Source: Polyangium mundeleinium
Lineage (GTDB): Bacteria; Myxococcota_A; Polyangia; Polyangiales; Polyangiaceae
Direction: 5' to 3'
Assembly (NCBI RefSeq): GCF_028369105.1
Contig: NZ_JAQNDO010000001.1
Coordinates: 992,001 to 1,056,000, forward strand
DNA length: 64,000 nt
The notes below the pieces were generated by a model. That model worked only from the letters and a program-made list of their open reading frames with translations. It was not told where the DNA came from and searched no databases. This document shows positions 1-7,724 of the stretch, one piece after another. Position 1 is the stretch's first letter; every line of letters begins with the position of its first letter. A program made the translations under genes and the position numbers.

Positions 1-365
1 ATCTCGGTGAGGGCGCGGCTGAGCTGCTCGATCGCGCCGCCGTAGCCCTCCGGGTACACGAAGCCGAAGAGCTCGACGCCGCCCTCGCCGTTCGGGCGCG
101 CGCTGAATGACACGGTGGCGGGCTTGCCGTGGCAGAGGAGCGCGAGCTCCCAGCCGCGGATTTCACTCCCCACCGCGCGCGTGAGCAGCGCTTGGGTTTT
201 TTCTTCGGTGCCGGGCACGGCGAGCGTGGTCAACGCGGCGCCGGGCTGCGCGCCGAGGAGGTTTCGCGCGCGCACGTCGGCCCACTGGATGACCCCGAGC
301 GCGTCGCATGCGAGCGCGAGCTCACGGCTCTCGGAGAGCCAGCGCGCGTCCGTTCGTTCGTTCAT
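1..365 (-). CDS. PAS-domain sensor protein, probable histidine kinase (partial)
   Basis: The gene runs off the left edge, leaving 121 N-terminal residues. It starts MNERTDARW at an ATG that overlaps the TGA stop of the preceding cobalamin-binding gene (ATGA), so the two are probably translationally coupled. The visible part reads as a PAS-like fold: a helical start, then DALGVIQWAD and a later GGVELFGFVYPEG strand segment. It is followed by a helix (AIEQLSRALTEI) resembling the linker into a kinase DHp domain. The catalytic half is outside the window, so histidine kinase is an inference. The coupling suggests it acts on, or receives a signal from, the B12 protein. Confidence 0.6.
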   Translation of the reverse strand, partial: MNERTDARWLSESRELALACDALGVIQWADVRARNLLGAQPGAALTTLAVPGTEEKTQALLTRAVGSEIRGWELALLCHGKPATVSFSARPNGEGGVELFGFVYPEGYGGAIEQLSRALTE

Positions 366-1051
366 GCCGTCCCTCCGAGGGCCAGGTGCCGCACGTGGGA
401 CGCCGGGCGTGCGACCAGCCGGCCCGCGACCTCGATGAGCTCGCGGGCGTCGCGGGCGAATTCGTCGGCGCCGAGCTCCCCCGCGGGATCGGCGAGCGTA
501 CTGCACGCGGCGCCGCCGACGAGGATGGGCAGCGCGTCGCCGAAGTCGGACCGCAGCCGCGCCACGGTCATGCGCAGCGAGTGGAGGTTGAAGCTCATCG
601 TGGCCGAGAGCGCGACGAGGTCGGGGCGCTCCCTGTGGATCATGGACACGAGCGATTCGGTGGGGACGTCGGCGCCGAGGAATCGAACCTCGTAGCCCGC
701 GAGGTCGAGGGCGTCGGCGGCGAGGCGCGCGGGGAAATCGTGGTGCTCGCCCTCGACGCAGCCGAAGACGACGAGCTTGCCGATGAGCGGTGAGGCAGGC
801 GAGAGCCGGTAGAGGTGCGCGAGAACGACCTGCGCGACCGCGGTCGCGAGGTGCTCGTCGGCCACGCTGATCCGGTTGTCCTGCCAGAGCAGCCCGATCT
901 CGCGCTGGGCGGCCTCGAGGACGTGCTGGGACAGCTCCGCGGCCGGCGCGCCGCGCCCGACGCCTTCTTCCATCACCAGGCGCAATGCTTCACGCCGATC
1001 GCCTGCGAGCTGAGCTTTGACGAATTGCGCACACAGATCGTCGAGGTCCAT
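362..1051 (-). CDS. Stand-alone adenosylcobalamin-binding (CarH-type photosensor) protein
   Basis: 229 aa with no DNA-binding domain. The N-terminal four-helix cap contains W56 followed nine residues later by E66-H67. This is the W-x9-EH signature of the light-sensing cap of CarH/CarA-type AdoCbl photoreceptors. The C-terminal half is a Rossmann B12-binding domain in which E102-x-H104 matches the CarH E-x-H cobalamin-ligand motif; the usual glycine three residues later is proline (HDFP). The end overlaps the ATG of the PAS sensor gene (ATGA). By family knowledge such a domain would bind AdoCbl and respond to light; coupling to a PAS kinase is inferred. An earlier in-frame ATG at 1159 would add 36 residues. 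Neither start has a clear Shine-Dalgarno. Confidence 0.75.
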   Translation of the reverse strand: MDLDDLCAQFVKAQLAGDRREALRLVMEEGVGRGAPAAELSQHVLEAAQREIGLLWQDNRISVADEHLATAVAQVVLAHLYRLSPASPLIGKLVVFGCVEGEHHDFPARLAADALDLAGYEVRFLGADVPTESLVSMIHRERPDLVALSATMSFNLHSLRMTVARLRSDFGDALPILVGGAACSTLADPAGELGADEFARDARELIEVAGRLVARPASHVRHLALGGTA

Positions 1052-1531
1052 GGGGCTTCGGAGGTGTTGCACGGAGGACGCCCGCGGCAGGGTCGAATGG
1101 CAGGCCCATCCGTCGATTTGCAACCCCTCGCCCTCGTGCGCTTTGCCCTCGGAAAACATGGATTCGCTTCTTGCTAGAGCCTCGTCACGATCGGGAGATG
1201 GGAATTGGTTCCAATGGCCTCCGGGAGCCGGCCGATCGCGGGTTTCGTCTGTCGTGAGGAGCCATGACCAGAACGGGAATGATTCTTTGCATCCCGAGCC
1301 CGCCCGTGTGGCATTGATTTCTGCGTCGGGATGACCCGTAGGGACACACCTGAGTATAAGTAGTTGGTGGACTGGCAAGCATGCAAACGGGGCAAACCTG
1401 GCCATGGCGAGCATTCGCGCTGTGCGCTTGTGCGGCAATGGCCGAGCTGAGGCTTCCCTGGAATGGGCCGCCGAGAAGGCTCGGCCGGGCCGCGCAGCAC
1501 GTGGACGTGAGCCTCCGCGCGGGGTGGCGTT
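1052..1531. other. Gene-free interval upstream of the B12-sensor gene
   Basis: About 480 bp between the AlkB-like gene, which ends at 1532 on the same strand, and the first codon of the B12-binding gene. If the alternative start at 1159 is used, the interval shrinks to about 370 bp. It should contain the promoter of the B12-sensor/PAS operon. On the minus strand a TATACT hexamer (1358-1353) lies 14 bp from a TTGCCA hexamer (1378-1373); this spacing is short for a sigma70-type promoter. No long open frame with convincing coding character is seen. Confidence 0.4.
1353..1378 (-). promoter_or_regulatory. Possible sigma70-type promoter of B12-sensor operon
   Basis: On the minus strand TTGCCA (1378-1373) is followed after 14 bp by TATACT (1358-1353). 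Both hexamers are good individually, but the 14-bp spacer is shorter than the usual 16-18. The AT-rich patch stands out from its GC-rich surroundings. It lies about 195-300 bp upstream of the two candidate starts. Weak evidence. Confidence 0.25.
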
Positions 1532-2116
1532 TTACCCGTGAAACGCGCGAATGGTGATCGAAATCCGGCGTCCGCGTGCGCCCTTGGGCGCGGGCACTTC
1601 GTGGGTCCAGGCTCGATTCGTGTCCCATGGGAGCACGATGACCCCTGCATGAAGGGCGGGGACGTCCACGAACCCTTTTCCTCGCCACGGCCGCATTCGA
1701 AATACCCGCTCCTCGCCGAAGGAGATCGTGACGATCGGCGAGCCCTCGATGCGGTTGATGTCGCTGTCGCGGTGTTTTCCGATGTAATGCCCCTCCGCGC
1801 CGTCGTACCAGTTGAAGAGCAAGCCGTTCAGCCGCGGCTCGAATGTCGCGCGCGCCCAGCCGAGCCAGTCCTCCATCTCGGGCGTGAGCGGCAGCGCGCG
1901 ATTCGTGTTGCCCGTGTAGCGGTAGTCCGCGCCGTACGCCTGTTGCCATCGCGGCGTGCGCACGAGGCGGCCGTGCATCTTGATCTCGTGAAACGCGTCG
2001 GGGTGCAGCGCCCAGAGCGCCTCGAGGCCGGTGGCATCCGGGACCAGGGCCTCCGGCAGGGCGCCGACCTCTACGTGGTGCGTCTCGTCGAGCGCGATCG
2101 TGCGGAGCGGGATCAT
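1532..2116 (-). CDS. AlkB-like Fe(II)/2-oxoglutarate dioxygenase
   Basis: 194 aa, the usual length of small bacterial AlkB homologues, which oxidatively demethylate alkylated nucleic acid bases using Fe(II) and 2-oxoglutarate. The iron triad is visible: H115-R-D117 and H172. It is followed by R184-x5-R190 (RISITIR), the AlkB-specific 2-oxoglutarate and substrate-binding arginine pair. The FNWYDGAEGHYIGKHRD block is typical of the AlkB core. Single gene, divergent from the downstream GST; the 120-bp gap between them holds both promoters. Substrate (DNA, RNA or protein) cannot be told from sequence. Confidence 0.9.
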   Translation of the reverse strand: MIPLRTIALDETHHVEVGALPEALVPDATGLEALWALHPDAFHEIKMHGRLVRTPRWQQAYGADYRYTGNTNRALPLTPEMEDWLGWARATFEPRLNGLLFNWYDGAEGHYIGKHRDSDINRIEGSPIVTISFGEERVFRMRPWRGKGFVDVPALHAGVIVLPWDTNRAWTHEVPAPKGARGRRISITIRAFHG

Positions 2117-2238
2117 GGGCTGATCATACGTTCAGACGATGGGGAGCACAAGCGAGTCGCTTGCGGGTGGTTGACCTCGCCCTTTCGAGTGGTTTTACTC
2201 CGGGCCCGGCCGCGTTCGGCTGAAGGAGGCTCGTTTCG

Positions 2239-2880
2239 ATGGCGCTCACGTTCTACTACGGCTCCGGATCGCCGTACGCCTGGAAGGTATGGCTCGCGCT
2301 CGAGCACAAGAAGCTCGACTACGATTGGAAGCTGCTCTCGTTCGACCGCGGGGAGACGGGCACCCCCGAGTATCTCGCGATCAACCCGCGCGGAAAGGTG
2401 CCCGTCCTCGTGCATGACGGCCTCGTGATCGCCGAGTCGAACGCGATCGTCGAGTACCTTGAAGAGCGATTCCCCGACTCCCCGCTCTGGCCCCGCGACG
2501 TGGCCGCGCGCGCGCAGGCCCGACAGCTCGCCGCCGAGGCCGACGGCTACATCGCCCCGGTGCAGCGACGTCTGTTCCAGGAAACTTTGTACACCAAAGA
2601 AGAGGCGCGGGACGCGACCAAGATCGCCGAGGCCCAGGCGGCGATCCTCGATGAGCTCGCGCGATGGGAGGCCCGGCTCACGGGCGATTGGCTCGTGGGG
2701 GAGCTCTCGCTCGCCGATTTCGCGGTGTACCCGCACATCCGCGCCATCCGCCGCGTCGACGACCGGCTGCCCGCGCACGGCCTCGGTGACCGGTGGCCCG
2801 CCCGCATCGCCGTGTGGATGAAGCGCATCGAGGCATTGCCTTATTACGCGAAGACGATTCCCCCGCACTGGAAGGGCTGA
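2239..2880 (+). CDS. Glutathione S-transferase family protein
   Basis: 213 aa, standard GST length. The N-terminal thioredoxin-like domain begins LTFYYGSGSPYAWKVW. The glutathione-binding cis-proline segment GKVPVLVHDG is followed by ESNAIVEYLEERF, the conserved E-S pair that contacts the gamma-glutamyl group. The C-terminal all-helical domain contains LSLADFAVYPHI, matching the GST N-capping box region (S-x-x-D). Start chosen at the ATG 11 bases after a strong GAAGGAGG (2220-2227). Cytosolic; probable detoxification of electrophiles, substrate unknown. Confidence 0.92.
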   Translation: MALTFYYGSGSPYAWKVWLALEHKKLDYDWKLLSFDRGETGTPEYLAINPRGKVPVLVHDGLVIAESNAIVEYLEERFPDSPLWPRDVAARAQARQLAAEADGYIAPVQRRLFQETLYTKEEARDATKIAEAQAAILDELARWEARLTGDWLVGELSLADFAVYPHIRAIRRVDDRLPAHGLGDRWPARIAVWMKRIEALPYYAKTIPPHWKG

Positions 2881-3030
2881 CCTTCCACGAACCGGCGGAC
2901 GCGACGACGGCGCGGGACAGGAACCCGCCACACGCGGCAGGAGGGAGCCGGCATATCACGGAGATAGCCAGTGCCGGCTCGTCCTGCTACGGTGGGCTCG
3001 TCTGCGGTGCGTGACGAGCAGGTGCGAGAG

Positions 3031-4530
3031 ATGTCCGAACATTTCGACGTGATCATCGTGGGGGCAGGGTTATCGGGGATCGGGGCGGCTCACCACCTCA
3101 CGACCCGATGCCCCGGCAAGACCTTCGCGATCCTCGAGGGGCGCGAGGCCATCGGCGGGACCTGGGACCTCTTTCGTTATCCGGGCATCCGCTCCGATTC
3201 CGACATGTACACGCTCGGCTACTCGTTCAAGCCGTGGAAGGACCGGAAGGCGATCGCGGATGGTCCGGCGATCCTCGCGTACATCCGCGAGACGGCCCGC
3301 GAGGACGGGATCGAATCGAAGATCCGGTTCGGCTGCCGGGTCGTGCGGACCTCGTGGTCGAGTGAGCGCGCGGCGTGGACGGTGGAGGTCGAGCGCGGCC
3401 CTTCGAAGGAGATCGTCCGCTTCACGTGCAATTTCTTGCTCATGTGCAGCGGCTACTACGATTACGAGAAGGGATATGCTCCCGAATTCTCGGGCACCGA
3501 GCGCTTCCAGGGTCGCGTCGTGCACCCGCAATTCTGGACGGACGACGTCGAGTATCGCGGAAAACGCGTGGTCGTGATCGGCAGCGGCGCGACGGCCGTC
3601 ACGCTCGTGCCGGAGCTGGCCAAGGAGGCCGCGCACGTGGTGATGCTTCAGCGCTCGCCGACGTACGTGGTATCGCTCCCGTCCCAGGACGTGATCGCGC
3701 GCTGGCTCCAGAAGCGCGTCCCCTCGCATGTCGCGTACGACGTCACGCGCTGGAAAAACGTGCTCGTGGGCATGTTCTTTTATCAGCTCGCGCGGCGGAG
3801 GCCGGAGGGCATGAAGAAGCGTCTCGTCGACCTCGTGCGAGGGCAGCTCGGGCAAGACTACGACGTCGACAAACATTTTACGCCCCGATACAATCCCTGG
3901 GATCAGCGTCTTTGTGTCGTGCCGGACGGGGATCTTTTCAAGGCGGTGAGGGCGGGCAAGGCGTCGGTCGTCACGGACCATATCGAGACGTTCACCGAGA
4001 AGGGGCTGCGGCTCGTGTCGGGGCAGGAGCTCGAAGCGGATCTTGTCGTCATGGCGACGGGGCTCCGGCTCCTTTTCCTCGGCGGCGTGGAGGTCGTGGT
4101 GGACGGCCGTCGCATGGAGTCGTCGAAGCTCCTCAGCTACAAGGGCGTGATGTTCAGCGACGTGCCAAACCTGGCGTGCGCGTTCGGGTACACGAACGCA
4201 TCGTGGACGCTGAAGGCCGATCTCGTCTCCGAATACGTTTGTCGCTTGCTGAACCACATGGACGCGATCAGCGCGCGCCGATGCACGCCGCGCCGCGGGG
4301 ATTCCGACATGGAGGAGTTGCCCTTGCTCGACTTCTCGTCGGGGTATGTCCAGCGCGCGGTCGGCGCGTTCCCGCGGCAGGGCTCGAAGAAGCCGTGGAA
4401 GGTGAATCAGAATTACCTGCTGGACATCGCGGCCTTGCGATTCGGGGAGGTGGACGACGGCACGATGGAGTTTGCCGGGACGACCTCCGCGGGCGCCGAG
4501 GTGCGCTCCCACGCGGGGGCGACGTCCTAA
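3031..4530 (+). CDS. FAD/NADPH-dependent Baeyer-Villiger-type monooxygenase
   Basis: 499 aa. An N-terminal FAD Rossmann motif (GAGLSGIG, residues 11-18) is followed by GGTWDLFRYPG, typical of class B flavin monooxygenases. The fingerprint F-x-G-x3-H-x3-W is complete (F159 to W169, FQGRVVHPQFW). The NADPH Rossmann motif GSGATA follows at about 184. These mark a Baeyer-Villiger monooxygenase, which would insert oxygen into ketones or oxidise other substrates; the substrate is unknown. Start taken at the ATG giving MSEHFDV; a longer frame upstream exists but lacks conservation. Its 3' end overlaps the stop of the convergent S53 peptidase gene of the RiPP operon, so a role in that pathway is possible but not shown. 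Confidence 0.88.
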   Translation: MSEHFDVIIVGAGLSGIGAAHHLTTRCPGKTFAILEGREAIGGTWDLFRYPGIRSDSDMYTLGYSFKPWKDRKAIADGPAILAYIRETAREDGIESKIRFGCRVVRTSWSSERAAWTVEVERGPSKEIVRFTCNFLLMCSGYYDYEKGYAPEFSGTERFQGRVVHPQFWTDDVEYRGKRVVVIGSGATAVTLVPELAKEAAHVVMLQRSPTYVVSLPSQDVIARWLQKRVPSHVAYDVTRWKNVLVGMFFYQLARRRPEGMKKRLVDLVRGQLGQDYDVDKHFTPRYNPWDQRLCVVPDGDLFKAVRAGKASVVTDHIETFTEKGLRLVSGQELEADLVVMATGLRLLFLGGVEVVVDGRRMESSKLLSYKGVMFSDVPNLACAFGYTNASWTLKADLVSEYVCRLLNHMDAISARRCTPRRGDSDMEELPLLDFSSGYVQRAVGAFPRQGSKKPWKVNQNYLLDIAALRFGEVDDGTMEFAGTTSAGAEVRSHAGATS

Positions 4531-6254
4531 ACGCCGTACACCTTGCGGAGCGCTTCGAGCAGCGCTCGCCCGCGGGGAGCGCCGAGTCCGGTGCAGGCGT
4601 TCCAGCCAGCCTCGGGCGAGGCGGCATATCCGCCGTTGTTGCCGGAGACGATGGTGCGGAAGACGTTCGCCCTCTCTTCCAATTGCAATCGATAAAGCAG
4701 CGGATTGAGGAACCCGAGGCGCCTCCCGACGCCCTGGCAGAGGCGGGCCACGAGCGCTGCGAGGAGCGGCGTGGACGCGCTCGTCCCGCCGCCGTACCGG
4801 TAGGCGCCGTCCACGAAGATGCGGTATCCGTCGAGGAAATCCGCATGGGCCGCAACGTCGGGGCAGCCGCGGCCGGCGAACGTGCTCGCCGGTTCGGTGA
4901 AGACCCAGTCGCGGAACGTGGCGAAGGTCCGGACGGGGACGGCGGCGCGGGCCTGCCATGCGGGGCGCTCGAAATAACCGCTCACGCCGCCGCTGCTGCT
5001 GCCGAGGTTGGCGGTCCTGCCCGCATGGCCATAGGCGAGGAGCATGGTGTCAGCGAGGCGATTCCACACGACCTCGTCCTTCCGGGCGCCTTCCTCGTCG
5101 AGGATCAGCGTCGTGCCCCCGCAGCACAGGACCCAGGGGCTGGAGCCCGGGAAATAGACCCGCGAGGGCGCCGAGAACATACCCTGCGCCATGGGGAAAA
5201 TGGAGCCGGAGTCGCCCGAAGGAAGGCAGATCGTGATTCCCAGGATGGCGGCGATGACGAACAGCTCGTTGATCCGCGTGGCCTCGGCCCGGGTCCATAC
5301 GCCGGGCAGATCCTCGGGCAGCCCCGCGCTGAGTGTGAGCACGGAGGGCCGGTTCTCGGTGTCGAAGAGCGCGGCATTGATGAGCTGGAAGTAGCTGTAG
5401 CTCGTGGTGTCGTGGTTTCCCCGCGCGCCAGAGAAATACACCACCGGACGCACGCCGGGCGCGCAGGAGAAGGCGATCTGCGCGTCCATGCTGACCTCGT
5501 AATTGGCCCAGGTGTCGTGCCCGGTCGCCCAGCGGTTGGGCCCCACGGTGAGGATCTCTGGCGCGCGCATGCCGAGGCCCTCGAAGAAGACTTGCATGTC
5601 GTCTGGGGAAAAGCCGCCGTAGAGGGAAAGCACCCCGAGGCATACGCCTTCCCCCGTGAGTTCAGCCGGGAAATCGTAAAGCTCGGCGAAGCGGGGCGGC
5701 GGGTGAAAGCGCCACGGTTTGTCAGGGGCGGCGGCCGGCGGGACCGGCGGAGCCTCGGCGCGTCTTCGGGGCGGCGGGCTGTCGTTCGTGAAGGGCGCGT
5801 TGCGGGGCAGGAAAACCCATAGGATCACACCGTCGAGGCTCGCGGGAACGGAGAGGGGTGCGTCGTGCGTGACGTCGATTTCCCCCCTGTAGGAATGGCG
5901 TTTCCATTTCACGCCGAATGCTGCCTCGAAAGATTGTGCGGTCCCGCGGAGCGTCACCGTTCGTGCAGCCCGCCGGACGTCGACCACGGAAAGATCGTGC
6001 GCGCGGGCAAACGCCTCGATCCGCGCGACATCCTCCGCGCTCGCTGCGTAGGTGGCCGCATAACGCTCGTGCGACCAGGGGTCGCGGGTGCGGACCACGC
6101 TCCAGGCGGTCTCCACGAGCGGCGGAGAGCCCTCCGGGGTGCGCAACCAAAGCACGGCGGTCATGATTTCGTCGGGGGAGACGTCACCCTTGAGCATGGC
6201 GCCGACGAGGGGCGGTCGGGCGCTGTCCTCGATGTCGACACGATCGATGCTCAT
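4527..6254 (-). CDS. Sedolisin (S53) serine-carboxyl peptidase in RiPP operon
   Basis: 575 aa: an N-terminal pro-kumamolisin activation domain (residues about 15-150), then a peptidase domain. The Ser-Glu-Asp catalytic set is complete: E253 and D257 in EVSMD, the oxyanion aspartate D348 in SGDSGS, and nucleophile S492 in GGGTSASTP. No signal peptide is evident, although sedolisins are usually exported and auto-activated at low pH. The start ATG at 6254 overlaps the TGA stop of the dehydrogenase gene (ATGA), so it is translationally coupled and last in the TOMM operon. Leader removal from the precursor peptide is a plausible role by position only. Confidence 0.9.
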   Translation of the reverse strand: MSIDRVDIEDSARPPLVGAMLKGDVSPDEIMTAVLWLRTPEGSPPLVETAWSVVRTRDPWSHERYAATYAASAEDVARIEAFARAHDLSVVDVRRAARTVTLRGTAQSFEAAFGVKWKRHSYRGEIDVTHDAPLSVPASLDGVILWVFLPRNAPFTNDSPPPRRRAEAPPVPPAAAPDKPWRFHPPPRFAELYDFPAELTGEGVCLGVLSLYGGFSPDDMQVFFEGLGMRAPEILTVGPNRWATGHDTWANYEVSMDAQIAFSCAPGVRPVVYFSGARGNHDTTSYSYFQLINAALFDTENRPSVLTLSAGLPEDLPGVWTRAEATRINELFVIAAILGITICLPSGDSGSIFPMAQGMFSAPSRVYFPGSSPWVLCCGGTTLILDEEGARKDEVVWNRLADTMLLAYGHAGRTANLGSSSGGVSGYFERPAWQARAAVPVRTFATFRDWVFTEPASTFAGRGCPDVAAHADFLDGYRIFVDGAYRYGGGTSASTPLLAALVARLCQGVGRRLGFLNPLLYRLQLEERANVFRTIVSGNNGGYAASPEAGWNACTGLGAPRGRALLEALRKVYGV

Positions 6255-7699
6255 TCCTCGCTCTCCTCGGGACGGCTGCCGAGCACGAATTCGCCCACGG
6301 TCGTCTCCGCGTAGTACTCGGTGCCGGCGGCCTTGCAGAAGAGATCCGAATCGCCCCGTCCCACGCCGCTGCAGGCGAGGTTCATCGCGGTCGCGACCAG
6401 GTAAAACGTCTGATAAAGCGCGCCTACGTTCTTGAGGGTGACCGAATACGAGATGCCCTCGTAACTCCAGGACACGCGCTGGAACCGGCTGGCCAGGCAA
6501 ACGAGCACCTGTGGCAATTCGACGCGGAGTGTCGAGAGCGCGGCGCCCGTGAGCAGGGCCGTGACCTCGGGCGTGCGTCCCTGAATGCGCGAGAGGGCGT
6601 GCGCGGCGGGGTCGTAATGGTAGAGGCCCGCGTCGACGCCACGGCAGCGATTGATCGCAAGGTAGATTTCGAGGTCGTGGCAGGCGCCGCCGGAGGGGGA
6701 TGGGCGCGTGGTGACGTCGTAACCGGATTCAGGCGTAGCGGGGATCTGCGCGCAGACCCGCGCGGACCGGTACAGGAATTCGCCGAGCTGCTCCACTGAA
6801 ATGGGATCACGTCCCTGGACGCGCATGGTGCGCCTGCCCTCCAGCACGGCGGTGAAGGGACGATCGGCCTTGCAGAGCGCGTCGAGGTCCGGGCGAGGGA
6901 GAGAAATGGGAGGAGGGGCTGCGGTGCGCGGCGGCCGGAGGGCGGGCGGCGGCGGTACGCGGTCGCGGAAGGGGTAGGTTTTGCCGCAAGGCCAGGAATG
7001 GCGGCCGGGGCGGCTGCGGGTGTGGAACAGCAGGTCGTGGAAGGACCAGCTTGCAAGCTGGAATGCTTGTTCTTCCTCGGTATGCCCTGAAACTTCGGCC
7101 GGGATCACGAAACCGGCTGCGACGAGCAAGCCGACGAGGGTTGTCATCGCGTCGGGGCTCGCCCCGGGGACGGCGAGCGTCGCGGGCGTGGTCGCGCGGG
7201 CGAGCGCGAAGCAGAGGGCCGCGGCCCGGGCGTCCTCGATGCGCAGGAGCGCGTGACAGCGCGGTGATTCCAGCACGGGGCCCTCGCCGGCGCGGCGCTG
7301 ATACGCGAAGCGGGAGAGCACGTAACGACGCGCGAGGTCGATGTCTCCGCTGCCCAGGGAAAACCAGGGCGAAATGGGGTGCAGCACCGATACCGTGGTA
7401 TCGCCGTCGCGCACGACATACGCGAGCAGCGCGAGCTGCTCCAGACGGCGAAGGTGGTGGAGCAATGTCGCTACGGCGAGAGGCCCGTCCTGCGCGGCGA
7501 TGCCTTCGGCCAGCGTTTCGATCGTCGGGCCCTCGGCGCAGAGGCGCTCGAATGCGGTGAGCAAAGCCTGCGGCAATGCCCCGAGCGGGATCGGGGGGAA
7601 CGAGGGCGAGGTCAACTGGGCGGCGCCGCTCGCGTCCAGGCTCCAGGTGACCCCTTCGCGGAAGCGCAGGCCGAGTCGTCTTCGCCAGGTTTCCATCAT
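6251..7699 (-). CDS. SagB-type FMN-dependent azoline dehydrogenase (RiPP maturation)
   Basis: 482 aa. The C-terminal nitroreductase-like FMN domain (about residues 290-470) contains RRTMRVQGRDPISVEQLGEFL, SGGACHDLEIYLA and GVGRGDSDLF. These match the SagB/ThcOx layout that oxidises azolines to azoles in TOMM natural products. The N-terminal about 250 residues look like the winged-helix and degenerate nitroreductase half often seen in these enzymes. Start at the first of two adjacent ATGs after GGAGGAGA. It lies 25 bp after the YcaO gene and overlaps the S53 gene by 4 nt, so all four genes form one operon. The family is distant from streptococcal SagB, so exact subfamily is uncertain. Confidence 0.85.
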   Translation of the reverse strand: MMETWRRRLGLRFREGVTWSLDASGAAQLTSPSFPPIPLGALPQALLTAFERLCAEGPTIETLAEGIAAQDGPLAVATLLHHLRRLEQLALLAYVVRDGDTTVSVLHPISPWFSLGSGDIDLARRYVLSRFAYQRRAGEGPVLESPRCHALLRIEDARAAALCFALARATTPATLAVPGASPDAMTTLVGLLVAAGFVIPAEVSGHTEEEQAFQLASWSFHDLLFHTRSRPGRHSWPCGKTYPFRDRVPPPPALRPPRTAAPPPISLPRPDLDALCKADRPFTAVLEGRRTMRVQGRDPISVEQLGEFLYRSARVCAQIPATPESGYDVTTRPSPSGGACHDLEIYLAINRCRGVDAGLYHYDPAAHALSRIQGRTPEVTALLTGAALSTLRVELPQVLVCLASRFQRVSWSYEGISYSVTLKNVGALYQTFYLVATAMNLACSGVGRGDSDLFCKAAGTEYYAETTVGEFVLGSRPEESEE

Positions 7700-7724
7700 G
7701 GCAACGTCTCCTCCGCAGCCCGCG

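Noticed and set aside
1301..1320. TGGCATT sequence resembling a -24 element
   Set aside because: The following GC is spaced 11 bp rather than 10, so it does not fit sigma54.
3070..4959. Very long open frame opposite the monooxygenase
   Set aside because: Arg/His-rich antisense translation without domain motifs; the monooxygenase on the plus strand carries all its diagnostic motifs.
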